Positions 9,697 to 20,133 of a stretch of 64,000 nucleotides of DNA are shown piece by piece. The translations under genes and the position numbers were made by a program. Source of the stretch: an uncultured Bacteroidia bacterium (GTDB taxonomy: Bacteria > Bacteroidota > Bacteroidia > Bacteroidales > Prolixibacteraceae); contig CAIXCY010000016.1 of assembly GCA_903918045.1 (NCBI GenBank), positions 1 to 64,000 on the forward strand. Direction: 5' to 3'. How positions within the stretch are numbered: position 1 is the first letter of the stretch; every line of letters begins with the position of its first letter. The notes under the pieces are model-generated. The model was given only the letters and a program-made list of their open reading frames with translations. It ran no database searches and was not told where the DNA came from.

Positions 9697-12600
9697 TTAA
9701 TCAGTTGGAAGTTCTTCATTTTTAGGTATCCGAATGATAAATACAGTATATTCCCCCTCCTTTGAATCAACCTCTATAGTCCCTTTATGAGATTTTATTA
9801 TACCCATACTCATATATAAACCCAATCCGGTCCCCTTCGAAGTTGGTTTGGTTGTAAAAAAGGGAGAGAACAATTTCTTTTGCTCCAGTTCAGGAATCCC
9901 ATTTCCATTGTCCCGGATAATTATTTTAACCTCATCTTCTGAAAAATCGGTAGAAACGGTGACCTTCGGCTCAAAATCTTTTACGCGCTTCATTTTCTCA
10001 TCAACTGCATAAAATGAATTTAAAACCGTATTCACTATAACCGATCCCAGTTCTGCCGGCAGAACATTTACCTTTGTCGGTTTTGCATCCAGGGTTTGTT
10101 CAATATTCACTTTAAAATACTTGTTATCTGCCATATATTCCTGTAATGCAATCTCAATATGACTCTCCACCAGGGTATTTAAATCTGTCGGTTTAAATAC
10201 TCTACCCTGCTCTTTTAATAATTTCTCCATCCCTTTCACAATTCGGGAGGCAGAAGCGCCGTGCTCATTAACCTTTAGAACATTTGATTTCACCATTTCG
10301 AGTATTTCTGAAAGTTCATTAAAGGTATCGGGCTCAAGTAACCCCTTAACACCTTTAAGAATCTCCTCAATTTCCATTGAAAGGTCACGCGTTAACAATG
10401 AAAAATTGTTGATGTAGTTTAATGGATTTAATATCCTGTCAACAATACCCTTGGTAAGTTGTCCGATGGAAGCCATTTTTTCCTGCTGAATAAGCTGTTC
10501 CTGAGTCTCTTTAAGGTTGACCAGTGTAGTTTGCAAATCCTCCAGAATGATGGTTTTGATAAATGCCGAAATGATATGTTCCTTTAGATTGTGGAGCAAA
10601 CTAAAATCCAGAGCATTGAATGCATTCTTTTTATGCATGTTCTCCAGAATCAGAAATCCCTCGACCATATCGTTCACCCTGACAACCATAATGACGGTCG
10701 ATTTTGCATTTTCAACCGTCAAATGATTTTTCTGAAATGCATCCGATTTGATTTTACGGACCTCAAAAATATCTTCAAAGACCTCATTTGCATGAGCCAA
10801 ATAGTAATCCTCCACCTCAATAAGAGACATCCGGAAATCTGTAAAGGGGGAGATATCCCACCCAAAACCTGCCTTAAAACTAAATAAGCCGGTGATCTTA
10901 TCATGAACCAGCATGGTCGCTTTTTCGACGCCGCCAATCACTCTTGTCTTTTCAAGAAGCGATTGAAGCAGGCTTGAAAAGTGGATCTCCGAATTTATGG
11001 ACTTAACAATCAAATTAATCTTCTCAAGTTCTGCATTTTTATTGCTTAGCTCTTCCGATTGTTTTTCAATTTCCTCTTTCTGACTGACAACCTCGGCGGT
11101 ACGTTCAATAATCAGATTTTCTAGGTTTTTCTTCTCCTTAATTAGTTTTTGAGAACGAACCCGAACTACAACATAGATCAATACGACTAAAAAAAGAAGG
11201 TAAAGAAGGTAGGCAAAATAGGTTTGATAAAAAGGTTTTTTAATTGAAAACTTAAAAATTGCAGGGGCAGTAATTTGTCCGTAAATATTCCTGGCAACAA
11301 CTGTAAAAGTATAATTTCCAGCTGGTAAGTTAGTATATTCCTTATACGTATCGGTCACCCATGCTGAGGGTTCCGATTCAAAACCTTTCAGAAAATATTG
11401 AAAAGTAACTGCCTCGTACATACTAAAAGATGGGCTGGAAAAATTAAATGTGACAGTATTTAAACTGTAATCTAAAATTGGAACTGACGGATCGGATTGT
11501 GCTGTTGAGATGCGATGATCCGCAGACACGAAGGTTCCCCCAAATAAAACTGAATCTCCGGCAACTGTAAAACTGCGAATCAGCACGCTGGGGGTTTCTG
11601 TTAAATTTTTATGAATACCCGGATCATAACAAAACCCGCCATCACTCCCTCCAAACCAAATTTTTCCGTCTGATTCCGGATAAATTGTCCAGATGGTTTT
11701 ATCCTGGATCGGGTTTATTAAGATCTGAGATTTTGATAACTTTCCATTTAATTCACGTATTTTAATATTCGTTTGATCTCCTCCTGTACTCCAAATATTT
11801 CCGTTGGGATCCTCCACAATGGATGAGAGCCACTCTTTTGACATGACTGTATCATTGCGAATTTTCCGAACCGGAGCGAATGCGTTTGTAATCGGATCGT
11901 AGGAGAAAATCCCATTTTGAGTGGTAACCCATAACGAATTCCCAACCTTGTTAAGGTGATTGCCAAATCGTGAGGGTAATCCGTTCATTTCATCATAAAT
12001 CACCGGATTCTCGTTCCCTTCGGGTTTTACCCTGACCAATCCCTGGGTTGCAATCACTGCCCACAATGTCCCGCTTTGATCTTCCTGAATTTCCGAGACA
12101 TCACCGGTTATACCGGCAATCTTACCCCTGGAAACCCATTTCCCATTAACATTTTGAAAATGAGCGATCCCATCGATTTGCCCAACGTATAATTCTGAAT
12201 TATTTACAACCGAACGAAATAATTTAAAAGAAAATCCCGGTGACAGCAAATTGGTTGAATTTCCGGATACTGAAAAGACACCTTTGCTTGTTGCCGCAAT
12301 TATTGCATTATTATCGGGCAGCAGCGACCAGCATGCAGAATTAATTCCTGGAATTGCAACATATTTTTTTTCGGCATCCTCATAGTGAAATAATCCTTTA
12401 TCAGTCGCAAAAAAGAGGTTCCCGTTATGGCGGAGAATCTGATTAACAGCTCCATCAATTCCCCGCTTCTTATCGAAAAAGGAGAGACACGAAGGTATTT
12501 CCACACGGGAAATTCCATTGTCAAGCGCCACCCATAAAACATCATGATTATCAACAAATAGCGCTCTGATATAATCGTTCTGAATGCCCTGATCAATTTT

Positions 12601-13482
12601 TTGTTTTAAAGTTCCATCGGAATAATAGATTACGATCCCACCCCGCTCAGTGCCAAGACAAATTGTACCGTCTTTAAGGATCGTGGCGCAGGAGATGCTG
12701 TTTTGCTGAAGGTATTTGTCATCGGAGGTATGAAAAGTTGCCAGCCCTTTTTCATCCAAGAGCAATAGGCCATTTATGCCGGTTGCGATAACTTCCTTGT
12801 TGGTCCCGTAAGGCAACATCCCTTTAATAACCACCGCCTCTGAAAATTGGTTTCCGGTTAAAACCTTAATCTTCAAACCGTTTTTGAGATATTGTAACCC
12901 ATTTTGCTTATCGAAAAAGAAAAGTTTATCATTCACATAATAAGCTGCATTGATAGTCCCCTGAGTCTTAATTGTTGTGAATGACCGATTCTTCCATAAC
13001 AGGATAGCTTTATCAGTAACAAAGCATACTCCCTCCTTTGTTGCAAGAATAGCAATTATAGCTTTAAATTTCCGATCCTCCGGGTGCAACGAATCCACCA
13101 AACTAGAGAAGAGCAGCTCCCCCTTTGCATCAGGTTGAAGAAAACCTATTTCACCGGCCGCTCCCACAAAGATGGTTCCTGTTGAATCGATCGCAAGCGA
13201 GGTAACCTGCGATATTTTTGATGTCTGGATCGTTTTCCATGTTTGCCCGTCAAATTCCAGGATCCCACGGAAATTAGCAAAATACATGATTCCCCTTTTA
13301 TCCTGCACTACATCAAAATTCTGAACATGTGCCTTATATTCAGAGGGATAATAATTTTTAATGTACGGAAATCCAACATTCTGATTTTGGGCAAATAAAC
13401 AGATTGGTGTCAACATCCAAAACAGAATTACAATGAGTTTAACACATCTATTCTTATTTACTGCTTTGCTGTCCATCATCAT
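9697..13482 (-). CDS. Two-component-propeller sensor histidine kinase homologue (propeller, Y_Y_Y-like, TM, coiled coil, GAF-like, DHp lacking His, HATPase_c)
   Basis: 1261 aa; signal peptide, repeated propeller blades, TM YFAYLLYLLFLVVLIYVVV, GAF-like segment, HATPase boxes DNGNGIP and GTGLGLYMS; the expected H-box His is Asp (GIVDRILNPLN). Confidence 0.9.
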   Translation of the reverse strand: MMMDSKAVNKNRCVKLIVILFWMLTPICLFAQNQNVGFPYIKNYYPSEYKAHVQNFDVVQDKRGIMYFANFRGILEFDGQTWKTIQTSKISQVTSLAIDSTGTIFVGAAGEIGFLQPDAKGELLFSSLVDSLHPEDRKFKAIIAILATKEGVCFVTDKAILLWKNRSFTTIKTQGTINAAYYVNDKLFFFDKQNGLQYLKNGLKIKVLTGNQFSEAVVIKGMLPYGTNKEVIATGINGLLLLDEKGLATFHTSDDKYLQQNSISCATILKDGTICLGTERGGIVIYYSDGTLKQKIDQGIQNDYIRALFVDNHDVLWVALDNGISRVEIPSCLSFFDKKRGIDGAVNQILRHNGNLFFATDKGLFHYEDAEKKYVAIPGINSACWSLLPDNNAIIAATSKGVFSVSGNSTNLLSPGFSFKLFRSVVNNSELYVGQIDGIAHFQNVNGKWVSRGKIAGITGDVSEIQEDQSGTLWAVIATQGLVRVKPEGNENPVIYDEMNGLPSRFGNHLNKVGNSLWVTTQNGIFSYDPITNAFAPVRKIRNDTVMSKEWLSSIVEDPNGNIWSTGGDQTNIKIRELNGKLSKSQILINPIQDKTIWTIYPESDGKIWFGGSDGGFCYDPGIHKNLTETPSVLIRSFTVAGDSVLFGGTFVSADHRISTAQSDPSVPILDYSLNTVTFNFSSPSFSMYEAVTFQYFLKGFESEPSAWVTDTYKEYTNLPAGNYTFTVVARNIYGQITAPAIFKFSIKKPFYQTYFAYLLYLLFLVVLIYVVVRVRSQKLIKEKKNLENLIIERTAEVVSQKEEIEKQSEELSNKNAELEKINLIVKSINSEIHFSSLLQSLLEKTRVIGGVEKATMLVHDKITGLFSFKAGFGWDISPFTDFRMSLIEVEDYYLAHANEVFEDIFEVRKIKSDAFQKNHLTVENAKSTVIMVVRVNDMVEGFLILENMHKKNAFNALDFSLLHNLKEHIISAFIKTIILEDLQTTLVNLKETQEQLIQQEKMASIGQLTKGIVDRILNPLNYINNFSLLTRDLSMEIEEILKGVKGLLEPDTFNELSEILEMVKSNVLKVNEHGASASRIVKGMEKLLKEQGRVFKPTDLNTLVESHIEIALQEYMADNKYFKVNIEQTLDAKPTKVNVLPAELGSVIVNTVLNSFYAVDEKMKRVKDFEPKVTVSTDFSEDEVKIIIRDNGNGIPELEQKKLFSPFFTTKPTSKGTGLGLYMSMGIIKSHKGTIEVDSKEGEYTVFIIRIPKNEELPTD

Positions 13483-13490
13483 TTGTATTA

Positions 13491-16400
13491 TTATGCTGTT
13501 TTACTTAAGATTCCAATTACTTCAAGAGTGAACTCACTATTCTCTGCCATTGCATTAAAAATCAATTCAGGACTAAGCACCAGTAAGGTAGTGCTCGTTT
13601 CCGCTTTAAGTCTCACTTCATCAAAACCATCATGCACGATACCCCAATAAGATTCACCCTCAATTAATTCTTTTCCCTTTTGACCTTTTGTAAATTGAGA
13701 TAATTTTCCAGTCAAAACAAGCAATATTGAATCCTGTGCCTTTTCTTCGGGACTAAGTTCCTCACCGGCCTGCAAACGGATATCCGTTGCATTTTCAATT
13801 ATTCTTGCAATATCCGGATTAGGAAATGCACTGAAAAGCGGGTTTTGTTTCAGCCGGTTTACCTTATCGAAGAGTGAAAACTGCGGAAAATCCTCAGGTG
13901 GTTCAACGATGTATTTATTTATAAAACTCACTTTTACTTTATCCAGTTTACTAAAAACAGTGTTAAAGCGTTCTGAATTTTGTTTTTTTAGAATCTTCAC
14001 TGAATTTTCCATAATAAAGGGATCGGGGTTCAGGAAGTTGGAAAGGAAAACGGATTCATTATCCGGAAACTCCTGCAGGTAAATAATTGCACAAGCTTTT
14101 GTCCACCTGTTGATTTTCAGGTAATCTTTATTGATGATATCTTTAAGCCGTTCAATCACAGTCATTTTTTGCTGCGGGTATTTATCCTTGAAAAGGTGTA
14201 AGCTTTCCTCAACCGTTAGTTCTTCGAGGAGTGGGAGGAAAATCTCCTTAATCTCAGGCGATACCGTTAAATCGAGCATCTCAGTTGCAAAAACTCTCGA
14301 TTCATGCGCGCCGTTATGAAAACTCTGCTGAATGAATTTCATTGTTTTGGAATCATAGAGCATCGAGAGCAACAGAAAAACGTTCTCCTTTTTCTGATTC
14401 AATTCTTCGTGCAATGCCTCTACCAACAGGGGCATCTGATTACCCTTCTCAATATCCAGCGTGGCAGCCATTATCCAAACTGTAACCGCAATTTCCTCGT
14501 CTATGGTTTCCCTGATCCGGCTAACTTCCATTATTCTGGCATGATACTCCAGTTTGCTTAATGCCTTAAAAACCTGATTTCGTATCGCTTCATCAGGATA
14601 TTGAATACGTGAGCGGAGAGAATTCAAGGACTTTTCGCAACTTATACTTGAAAAAATGGCAATAATTTTAAGCCTCACATCTTTTGTCGTAGTATTCTTG
14701 TCAAACCAGAGGTCGAGTTCGGATAAGATCGGTTCACCGATCATTTTTATAGCTGTAATTGCCTGAGTCGAATAAATCGGTATAAACAGATTATAAATAA
14801 TAAAATGCCACAATTCCCTCTTCCCGATCTGACCGGCGCTATAAAGAGCCGCATTACGGGTTTCCGGATTCTCGTCCTGCAATAGTGCCTGCATTATCTT
14901 GTAGATCTTATAACTGCTGAAATAGGCTAGAATGTGAGCGGCAAGAGTTCTTTGCTTTGCCTCTGTCGATTGAGATAAAAACAACAATGTCTCAAAATCG
15001 TTACTCCTGACCTGATGCAAAACAGACAACGTATGTTCGAACAGCTCTTTATTGATTGCCTCAGGATTAGCAAGCAATTGATTTTCAACAATCTGTTCCG
15101 CCGATAGTAACCGTCTGCGCTTTATTTGTTCAAGTATTTTTTCCTGATTTATCAATGTTGGAAAGGCAAGTACCTGCTGCAGAAACCGGCTCATTTTCCG
15201 GGGCTCTATATTGATCATAACATTCATGATCAAGGTAAAATTTACATCCTTATCTTCTTCTGTTAATTTACTGAGTACGGCAAGATTTGACATGAACTCA
15301 TTCGATTTAGAATTATCTTTATCATTTGATGTGAGGATCCGACCAAGCGAGCGTCGGTATTGATTGTACATTTCAAAGCTGAATTTGACCCATACTGCTA
15401 GTATAAGGATGAAAAGAATATTGAAGTAGACCAGATTAACGATTTTAATCTGAGTAAAAATCAGAACTACCGCACCGGCCAGGGCAAAACCCAGCCCCTT
15501 GCCCATTCCTTCAACCATTCCCTGAGCTTTAGAACGGTCCTCTGCCGGCAGTGGCTGGTATAATATCTGATACGAAGGGTCGTAGATAGCGCTGCGTAAC
15601 ACGCGGTCGAGCATCTTGGTGAAGGCAATAAATGAGAAGAATAGACCGGTAGGTCCATATAAGATACCTGAGGCTATGGCCAGAAAAACACACCCTGCAA
15701 GGACCACCGGTAATATAGGAAGCGCCAGTTTTAGTCCGTATTTATTGAGTAATCTTCCGGAAAAGAACGATTTGAGCACGAATTCTGCCACAGCAGTTGC
15801 TCCGAAGAAGATACTCAGGAAGCTGGCAAGAACCTCCTGATTTTTATATTCCTGCTTAATCTGGTGCAGAAATGAGAAGTCGGCAAAGCACATCCCAAAC
15901 ATAGGGAGTAAAGCCATGATAATGAGTACGACAAGATATTTGTCTTTAAAATCGATCTTAAAGGAGGTGTTCTTTTCAGGCACCTGCAATGGCTCCGGAA
16001 TACTTAAAGGCTTTTGAAGCTTCCCGAAGATGTAGACCATCAGAATCAGGCAGATTCCCAATCCAAAAAGGGAGATGTAGAGCAGATCGGCAGTATTTAT
16101 AAAATGCAGGACAAAAGGGATTGAGAAGAAGCCAACGATATCGGAAATAACCTCACCCGAGCTAATAAGTCCAAAAATTCGTTTCCCCTGACGAAGGTCA
16201 AACAATTTGGTTGCAAGCCCCCAGAATCCAACCACCGATATAAAGATAAACACGCGAATCCAGGCAAACATCAGAAATGTAAGCCATTTGCTATTGAAAT
16301 AATGGATCCCGGTTACAAAGGCAATAACGGCCATCAGGAGGAGAAATATGCCCATAATTGTTAGCTTTTGAAAGCTTACTCCCCGTTCAATACGCGCATA

Positions 16401-16610
16401 GACAAGCCATGCAATATAACTCAGAATACCGCCACAGATATAGGCATAAGGCAACATCGAACTCTCAAAATTTACAACAAACATTGAGGTTGCCGAAGTA
16501 TAAAAAAATGCAATCACTGTGCCCATAACGAAGGAATAGAGTAAAAGCAGTCCAGTGGCTGTCTCTTCTCCTTTTCGGACATTCAGGGCATTTAAAATTG
16601 CGTTCTTCAT
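13491..16610 (-). CDS. NTT/MFS-like membrane carrier fused to HEAT-like repeats and a C-terminal cyclic-nucleotide-binding-like domain
   Basis: 1039 aa; about 12 TM segments in the N-terminal 430 aa, helical repeats (TRNAALYSAGQIGKRELW...), C-terminal segment LFSAFPNPDIARIIENATDIRLQAGE...VLTGKLSQF. Confidence 0.78.
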   Translation of the reverse strand: MKNAILNALNVRKGEETATGLLLLYSFVMGTVIAFFYTSATSMFVVNFESSMLPYAYICGGILSYIAWLVYARIERGVSFQKLTIMGIFLLLMAVIAFVTGIHYFNSKWLTFLMFAWIRVFIFISVVGFWGLATKLFDLRQGKRIFGLISSGEVISDIVGFFSIPFVLHFINTADLLYISLFGLGICLILMVYIFGKLQKPLSIPEPLQVPEKNTSFKIDFKDKYLVVLIIMALLPMFGMCFADFSFLHQIKQEYKNQEVLASFLSIFFGATAVAEFVLKSFFSGRLLNKYGLKLALPILPVVLAGCVFLAIASGILYGPTGLFFSFIAFTKMLDRVLRSAIYDPSYQILYQPLPAEDRSKAQGMVEGMGKGLGFALAGAVVLIFTQIKIVNLVYFNILFILILAVWVKFSFEMYNQYRRSLGRILTSNDKDNSKSNEFMSNLAVLSKLTEEDKDVNFTLIMNVMINIEPRKMSRFLQQVLAFPTLINQEKILEQIKRRRLLSAEQIVENQLLANPEAINKELFEHTLSVLHQVRSNDFETLLFLSQSTEAKQRTLAAHILAYFSSYKIYKIMQALLQDENPETRNAALYSAGQIGKRELWHFIIYNLFIPIYSTQAITAIKMIGEPILSELDLWFDKNTTTKDVRLKIIAIFSSISCEKSLNSLRSRIQYPDEAIRNQVFKALSKLEYHARIMEVSRIRETIDEEIAVTVWIMAATLDIEKGNQMPLLVEALHEELNQKKENVFLLLSMLYDSKTMKFIQQSFHNGAHESRVFATEMLDLTVSPEIKEIFLPLLEELTVEESLHLFKDKYPQQKMTVIERLKDIINKDYLKINRWTKACAIIYLQEFPDNESVFLSNFLNPDPFIMENSVKILKKQNSERFNTVFSKLDKVKVSFINKYIVEPPEDFPQFSLFDKVNRLKQNPLFSAFPNPDIARIIENATDIRLQAGEELSPEEKAQDSILLVLTGKLSQFTKGQKGKELIEGESYWGIVHDGFDEVRLKAETSTTLLVLSPELIFNAMAENSEFTLEVIGILSKTA

Positions 16611-16622
16611 TAATGGGATTTT

Positions 16623-17474
16623 CTAATCAGCATATAACATTTCAACAGGAAGGGCCAGAAACTGAGGCTTATCCCCTTTGTAATCTTTAGTGATAATTGC
16701 GGCAATCTTGAATTTTCCATTATTGTAAACAGCCTTAATTTTCCCGACATCATCATAATCGATGAGTAAATAATCAACCCCTTCGATATTTTCCTCCAGA
16801 TAGCCTTGTACTTTGTCAGGATCGATTCGGTTTCTGATTAATCCTTCCGGAGTTAGGGGGAGGCTGAATTCGAAACTTAGTCCCAGAGAATCCAGATCAT
16901 GGTAAAATTTGTCAACTAGCCAACCCACCTGATTCACATGAATATGGAGACTGGCCAGGTTATGGATACTAATCAGCCCTATCTTGAGATGCGATCCGCG
17001 TTCCATAGCCAGCAGGCAGGAATAGACCGTAAGCAGTTTTCCCAATCCTTTTCCCATTAGGGTTTCATCAATTCCAAGTCGGAGCGAGTAGGATATTTTC
17101 CATATTTTTTCATACCCAACTTCAAAAAGGCAACCCAATATTTTCATTCGGGAATCTTCAACAATTAAGCCATGGCCATATTCGATAAAGCGGAAAAGGT
17201 CATATTTGCTCACATCATCAATGTATTCCTTATTAAATCGTGTCATAATAAAGTCGTACACCGGTTCGATATCGGATAATTTTGCCAGCCGAAGGTTCAA
17301 TCCATGGCTCTTAATCTGGTCCTGGATTTTTTCCTTGTAGGCTTTTATAAACTCATTTTGATCAAGCCGGAGGATACTTTTCTCCCATTCATCCGGCTTG
17401 ATACAAATACTTTTAGGTTTAACGTATAAATATCCTGGTCGGGTCTCTTTCATTATCAATGCACTAGAACTCAT
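16623..17474 (-). CDS. GNAT-like acyltransferase-fold protein
   Basis: 283 aa; LRLGIDETLMGKGLGKLLTVYSCLLAMERGSHLKIGLISIHNLASLHIHVNQVGW resembles GNAT motif A/B. Confidence 0.65.
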   Translation of the reverse strand: MSSSALIMKETRPGYLYVKPKSICIKPDEWEKSILRLDQNEFIKAYKEKIQDQIKSHGLNLRLAKLSDIEPVYDFIMTRFNKEYIDDVSKYDLFRFIEYGHGLIVEDSRMKILGCLFEVGYEKIWKISYSLRLGIDETLMGKGLGKLLTVYSCLLAMERGSHLKIGLISIHNLASLHIHVNQVGWLVDKFYHDLDSLGLSFEFSLPLTPEGLIRNRIDPDKVQGYLEENIEGVDYLLIDYDDVGKIKAVYNNGKFKIAAIITKDYKGDKPQFLALPVEMLYAD

Positions 17475-20133
17475 AAATAAATCGAATTAAGAAATTTCGG
17501 CCGCGCTGAGGTGTACGATAGGAATAGAAGCCTCCGTCAGCGGATCTGATTCCAGGATCGGCATATTGCTTGTCTAATAAATTGTTACAAATCAATTGTG
17601 CATTAAATCCGGGTAAGATATCCTTATACATCATTGAGCCATTGAATAATACAAATGCCGGAAAGTTGCCGGGATTGGCACTGACTGAAGTTCCGGCTCC
17701 GACAGGCCGGTTACTTACATAATTCATTCTCAGGTTCAGATTTAGATGGTTAAAGTAGATTGCATTAACCCCTGTATTAAAGTGAAACGCTGAAATGTCT
17801 CCAATCCGCTGATAGCTATTTGTCAGAACCCCGTTTTTTAGAATATTGTTTTTGGGATCGGTATAGGTGAAATTGGCATAAATTGCATATTGATTTAATT
17901 TGATAGTCATACTGGACTGTAGCCCCTGAATTTTCAGGGCGCCGATAGCCTGATTCTGACCCGTTGTAGTCCCGTCGGCCAATTTCACAATGCCTGTGCC
18001 TACAACACCATTAAACTGAGAATTATAATAAACAAGATCGACAAAGATGTTTTTAGTAAAACGGTAGGCAATGCTTAAATCAAGATTAGATACCTTTTCG
18101 GGGTTAAGATTTGGATTATTGACTTTACGCGAGGTGTTGGTTGAAAATTTGGTCCAGTTTGAGGCATTCTGAAATGCACTCGCATAAACACCCTTAAAGA
18201 TAAATTTACCCGGGGTCACCACCAGGGCTATTCGCGGATTAAACTGAGAGCCAAATCCTCCGGTAACACGTATTTTATTATAATCGTAACGTCCGCCAAC
18301 CGTAAACTTGTAAATCTCCTTAAACTTCAGGGTTCCTTGTGCATAGGCTCCCAGATCATAAATAGTGAAATCATTCCCTCCCACTATGGCATCACCGGAA
18401 CTTCTTCCAATTTCAATAACACTGGATGGATTTAGGAGTGCATTTGGAATTTTATTGGGTGCAACAAGGTCGTTACCAATATAAGTGGCCGTACGGTAAT
18501 CTCCCTGAATGGAACTGTTTCGTACTTCCATACCACTTACCACGTTGATCAGCGAATTGGGATTATAGGTTATCTTAAATTCGTTTCGAAACTGCCTTGA
18601 AATCTGATAATAAAATTCGGTTACCCAAAAAGGGTTGACATTGGCTGCCAGATCTGCACTCCCAAGTGACCCGTTTGAATAATTGAGCAGGTAAACAGCT
18701 TTTGAATTATCCGATACTTCAGTGATCCGGTACTCGGAGAAGTTCATCAGGTTAATTTTTTCAGAAATATTGTTATCGTATTTCATATAGAAAAAAGATT
18801 GTTTGGGTGCCCACCTGCTACCATTATTTGAACCTGCTTCATTGTTGTCGTTGTAGTAGTTGGTTCCACCCGACTGAGTTTTCCAAAATTCATATCCTAA
18901 CTGGAGATTTTTCATCTTTAATTTTCCATTAAAATACCAATGGTCGGAGATGTTGGAATACCCGATTGAATTTCCATTTAATTTTTGATTCAGGGCTGCC
19001 TTATCGTAATTTCTGGCAGCATTTGCACCAGCTTCCGTCAACCCAACTGAAACAGTATCGCCCTGCTGATCCCTGTTTATTGTAAAATAGGGGTTGTCAG
19101 ATCCAATATGGTTAGTTTTCACGAAACCGGCGGCATTGGAATTCACGCCTAAAAAAGAGCCGTAATCGATTGCATTATAGTTGGAGGGATCGTAGTTAAA
19201 CTCCGAATATCCTGAAAGGTTCTCTTCTGATGAGTTAAATCGTTTTATCGTTGTAGAAAAAGAGACATTATTTTTTCTGGCCGCTATAGTCATGTCCAGG
19301 TATTTGGTATTGTAGCTACCCCATCCGGAATTGAGTTTGACACCCAGATTCTTTTTCCCGGCAAGCTGATCCGGGTCGCGCGTGATTACATTGACCACTC
19401 CCACCAGGGCATTAGCCCCGTACATTGTTGATGCAGGACCATAGAGTACCTCAACCCTTTCTACATTGGAAACAGGAAACTGGCGCGACCAATAGGAGAT
19501 ATTCGACCATAAATCATTCTCTTCAACCCCGTCGACCAGAAAGAGTGTCCGGTCTGTATTATTGGAGCGATAACCTCTTTGATAAATATTTGAATAGGTA
19601 GGACCAAAGGTTCTGGAGACATCAAATCCGGGTAAATCGCTAAAGACCTGTTCCAAATCAATATATCCGCGATTTATAATATCTTCTCTGGAGATCACCA
19701 TCACGGTTGCAGGAGCTTCATGCAGATTTTCCGCACGTTTGGATACCGATATAATTTGAATACTTGATCCTGCCTGCTTAATCTCATTGATGATCTGTTC
19801 AAACTTCGGCGGACCAAAAAGTTCTGCATCAAAATCGGGTTTTATCTTTATCAGTTTATTGGCGAAGGAAATAGCCAGACTGGTGGAGTCAATGGCCAAA
19901 CTTGAAACCGACATTAACCTGTAAGCCTGGATCAGTTGTTTTTGTGAAAACCCATTTTCCATGCAAGGCTGAAGCATCCGTTGTACGTCGTTAAATAATC
20001 CGATATCATATTTTTTTTGAGCCTCATTTATTACATTATCGTCGCATTCCTGACTCCACGACTGGAGTGAATAGAACATAACCACAATCAGAAATAAAAT
20101 ACGGTAATGGCTGCTGGCTTTAGTCTTGGACAT
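17464..20133 (-). CDS. TonB-dependent receptor with N-terminal helical/TPR-like periplasmic extension
   Basis: 889 aa; plug ATVMVISREDIINRGYIDLEQVFSDLPGFDV, NVERVEVLYGPASTMYGANALVGVVNVITRDP; C-terminal RGRNFLIRFIYEF barrel end. Confidence 0.92.
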   Translation of the reverse strand: MSKTKASSHYRILFLIVVMFYSLQSWSQECDDNVINEAQKKYDIGLFNDVQRMLQPCMENGFSQKQLIQAYRLMSVSSLAIDSTSLAISFANKLIKIKPDFDAELFGPPKFEQIINEIKQAGSSIQIISVSKRAENLHEAPATVMVISREDIINRGYIDLEQVFSDLPGFDVSRTFGPTYSNIYQRGYRSNNTDRTLFLVDGVEENDLWSNISYWSRQFPVSNVERVEVLYGPASTMYGANALVGVVNVITRDPDQLAGKKNLGVKLNSGWGSYNTKYLDMTIAARKNNVSFSTTIKRFNSSEENLSGYSEFNYDPSNYNAIDYGSFLGVNSNAAGFVKTNHIGSDNPYFTINRDQQGDTVSVGLTEAGANAARNYDKAALNQKLNGNSIGYSNISDHWYFNGKLKMKNLQLGYEFWKTQSGGTNYYNDNNEAGSNNGSRWAPKQSFFYMKYDNNISEKINLMNFSEYRITEVSDNSKAVYLLNYSNGSLGSADLAANVNPFWVTEFYYQISRQFRNEFKITYNPNSLINVVSGMEVRNSSIQGDYRTATYIGNDLVAPNKIPNALLNPSSVIEIGRSSGDAIVGGNDFTIYDLGAYAQGTLKFKEIYKFTVGGRYDYNKIRVTGGFGSQFNPRIALVVTPGKFIFKGVYASAFQNASNWTKFSTNTSRKVNNPNLNPEKVSNLDLSIAYRFTKNIFVDLVYYNSQFNGVVGTGIVKLADGTTTGQNQAIGALKIQGLQSSMTIKLNQYAIYANFTYTDPKNNILKNGVLTNSYQRIGDISAFHFNTGVNAIYFNHLNLNLRMNYVSNRPVGAGTSVSANPGNFPAFVLFNGSMMYKDILPGFNAQLICNNLLDKQYADPGIRSADGGFYSYRTPQRGRNFLIRFIYEF

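Noticed and set aside
14131-15840. ORFs on both strands overlapping the NTT-HEAT gene
   Set aside because: Overlap a strongly supported 1039-aa CDS; composition consistent with frame shadows.
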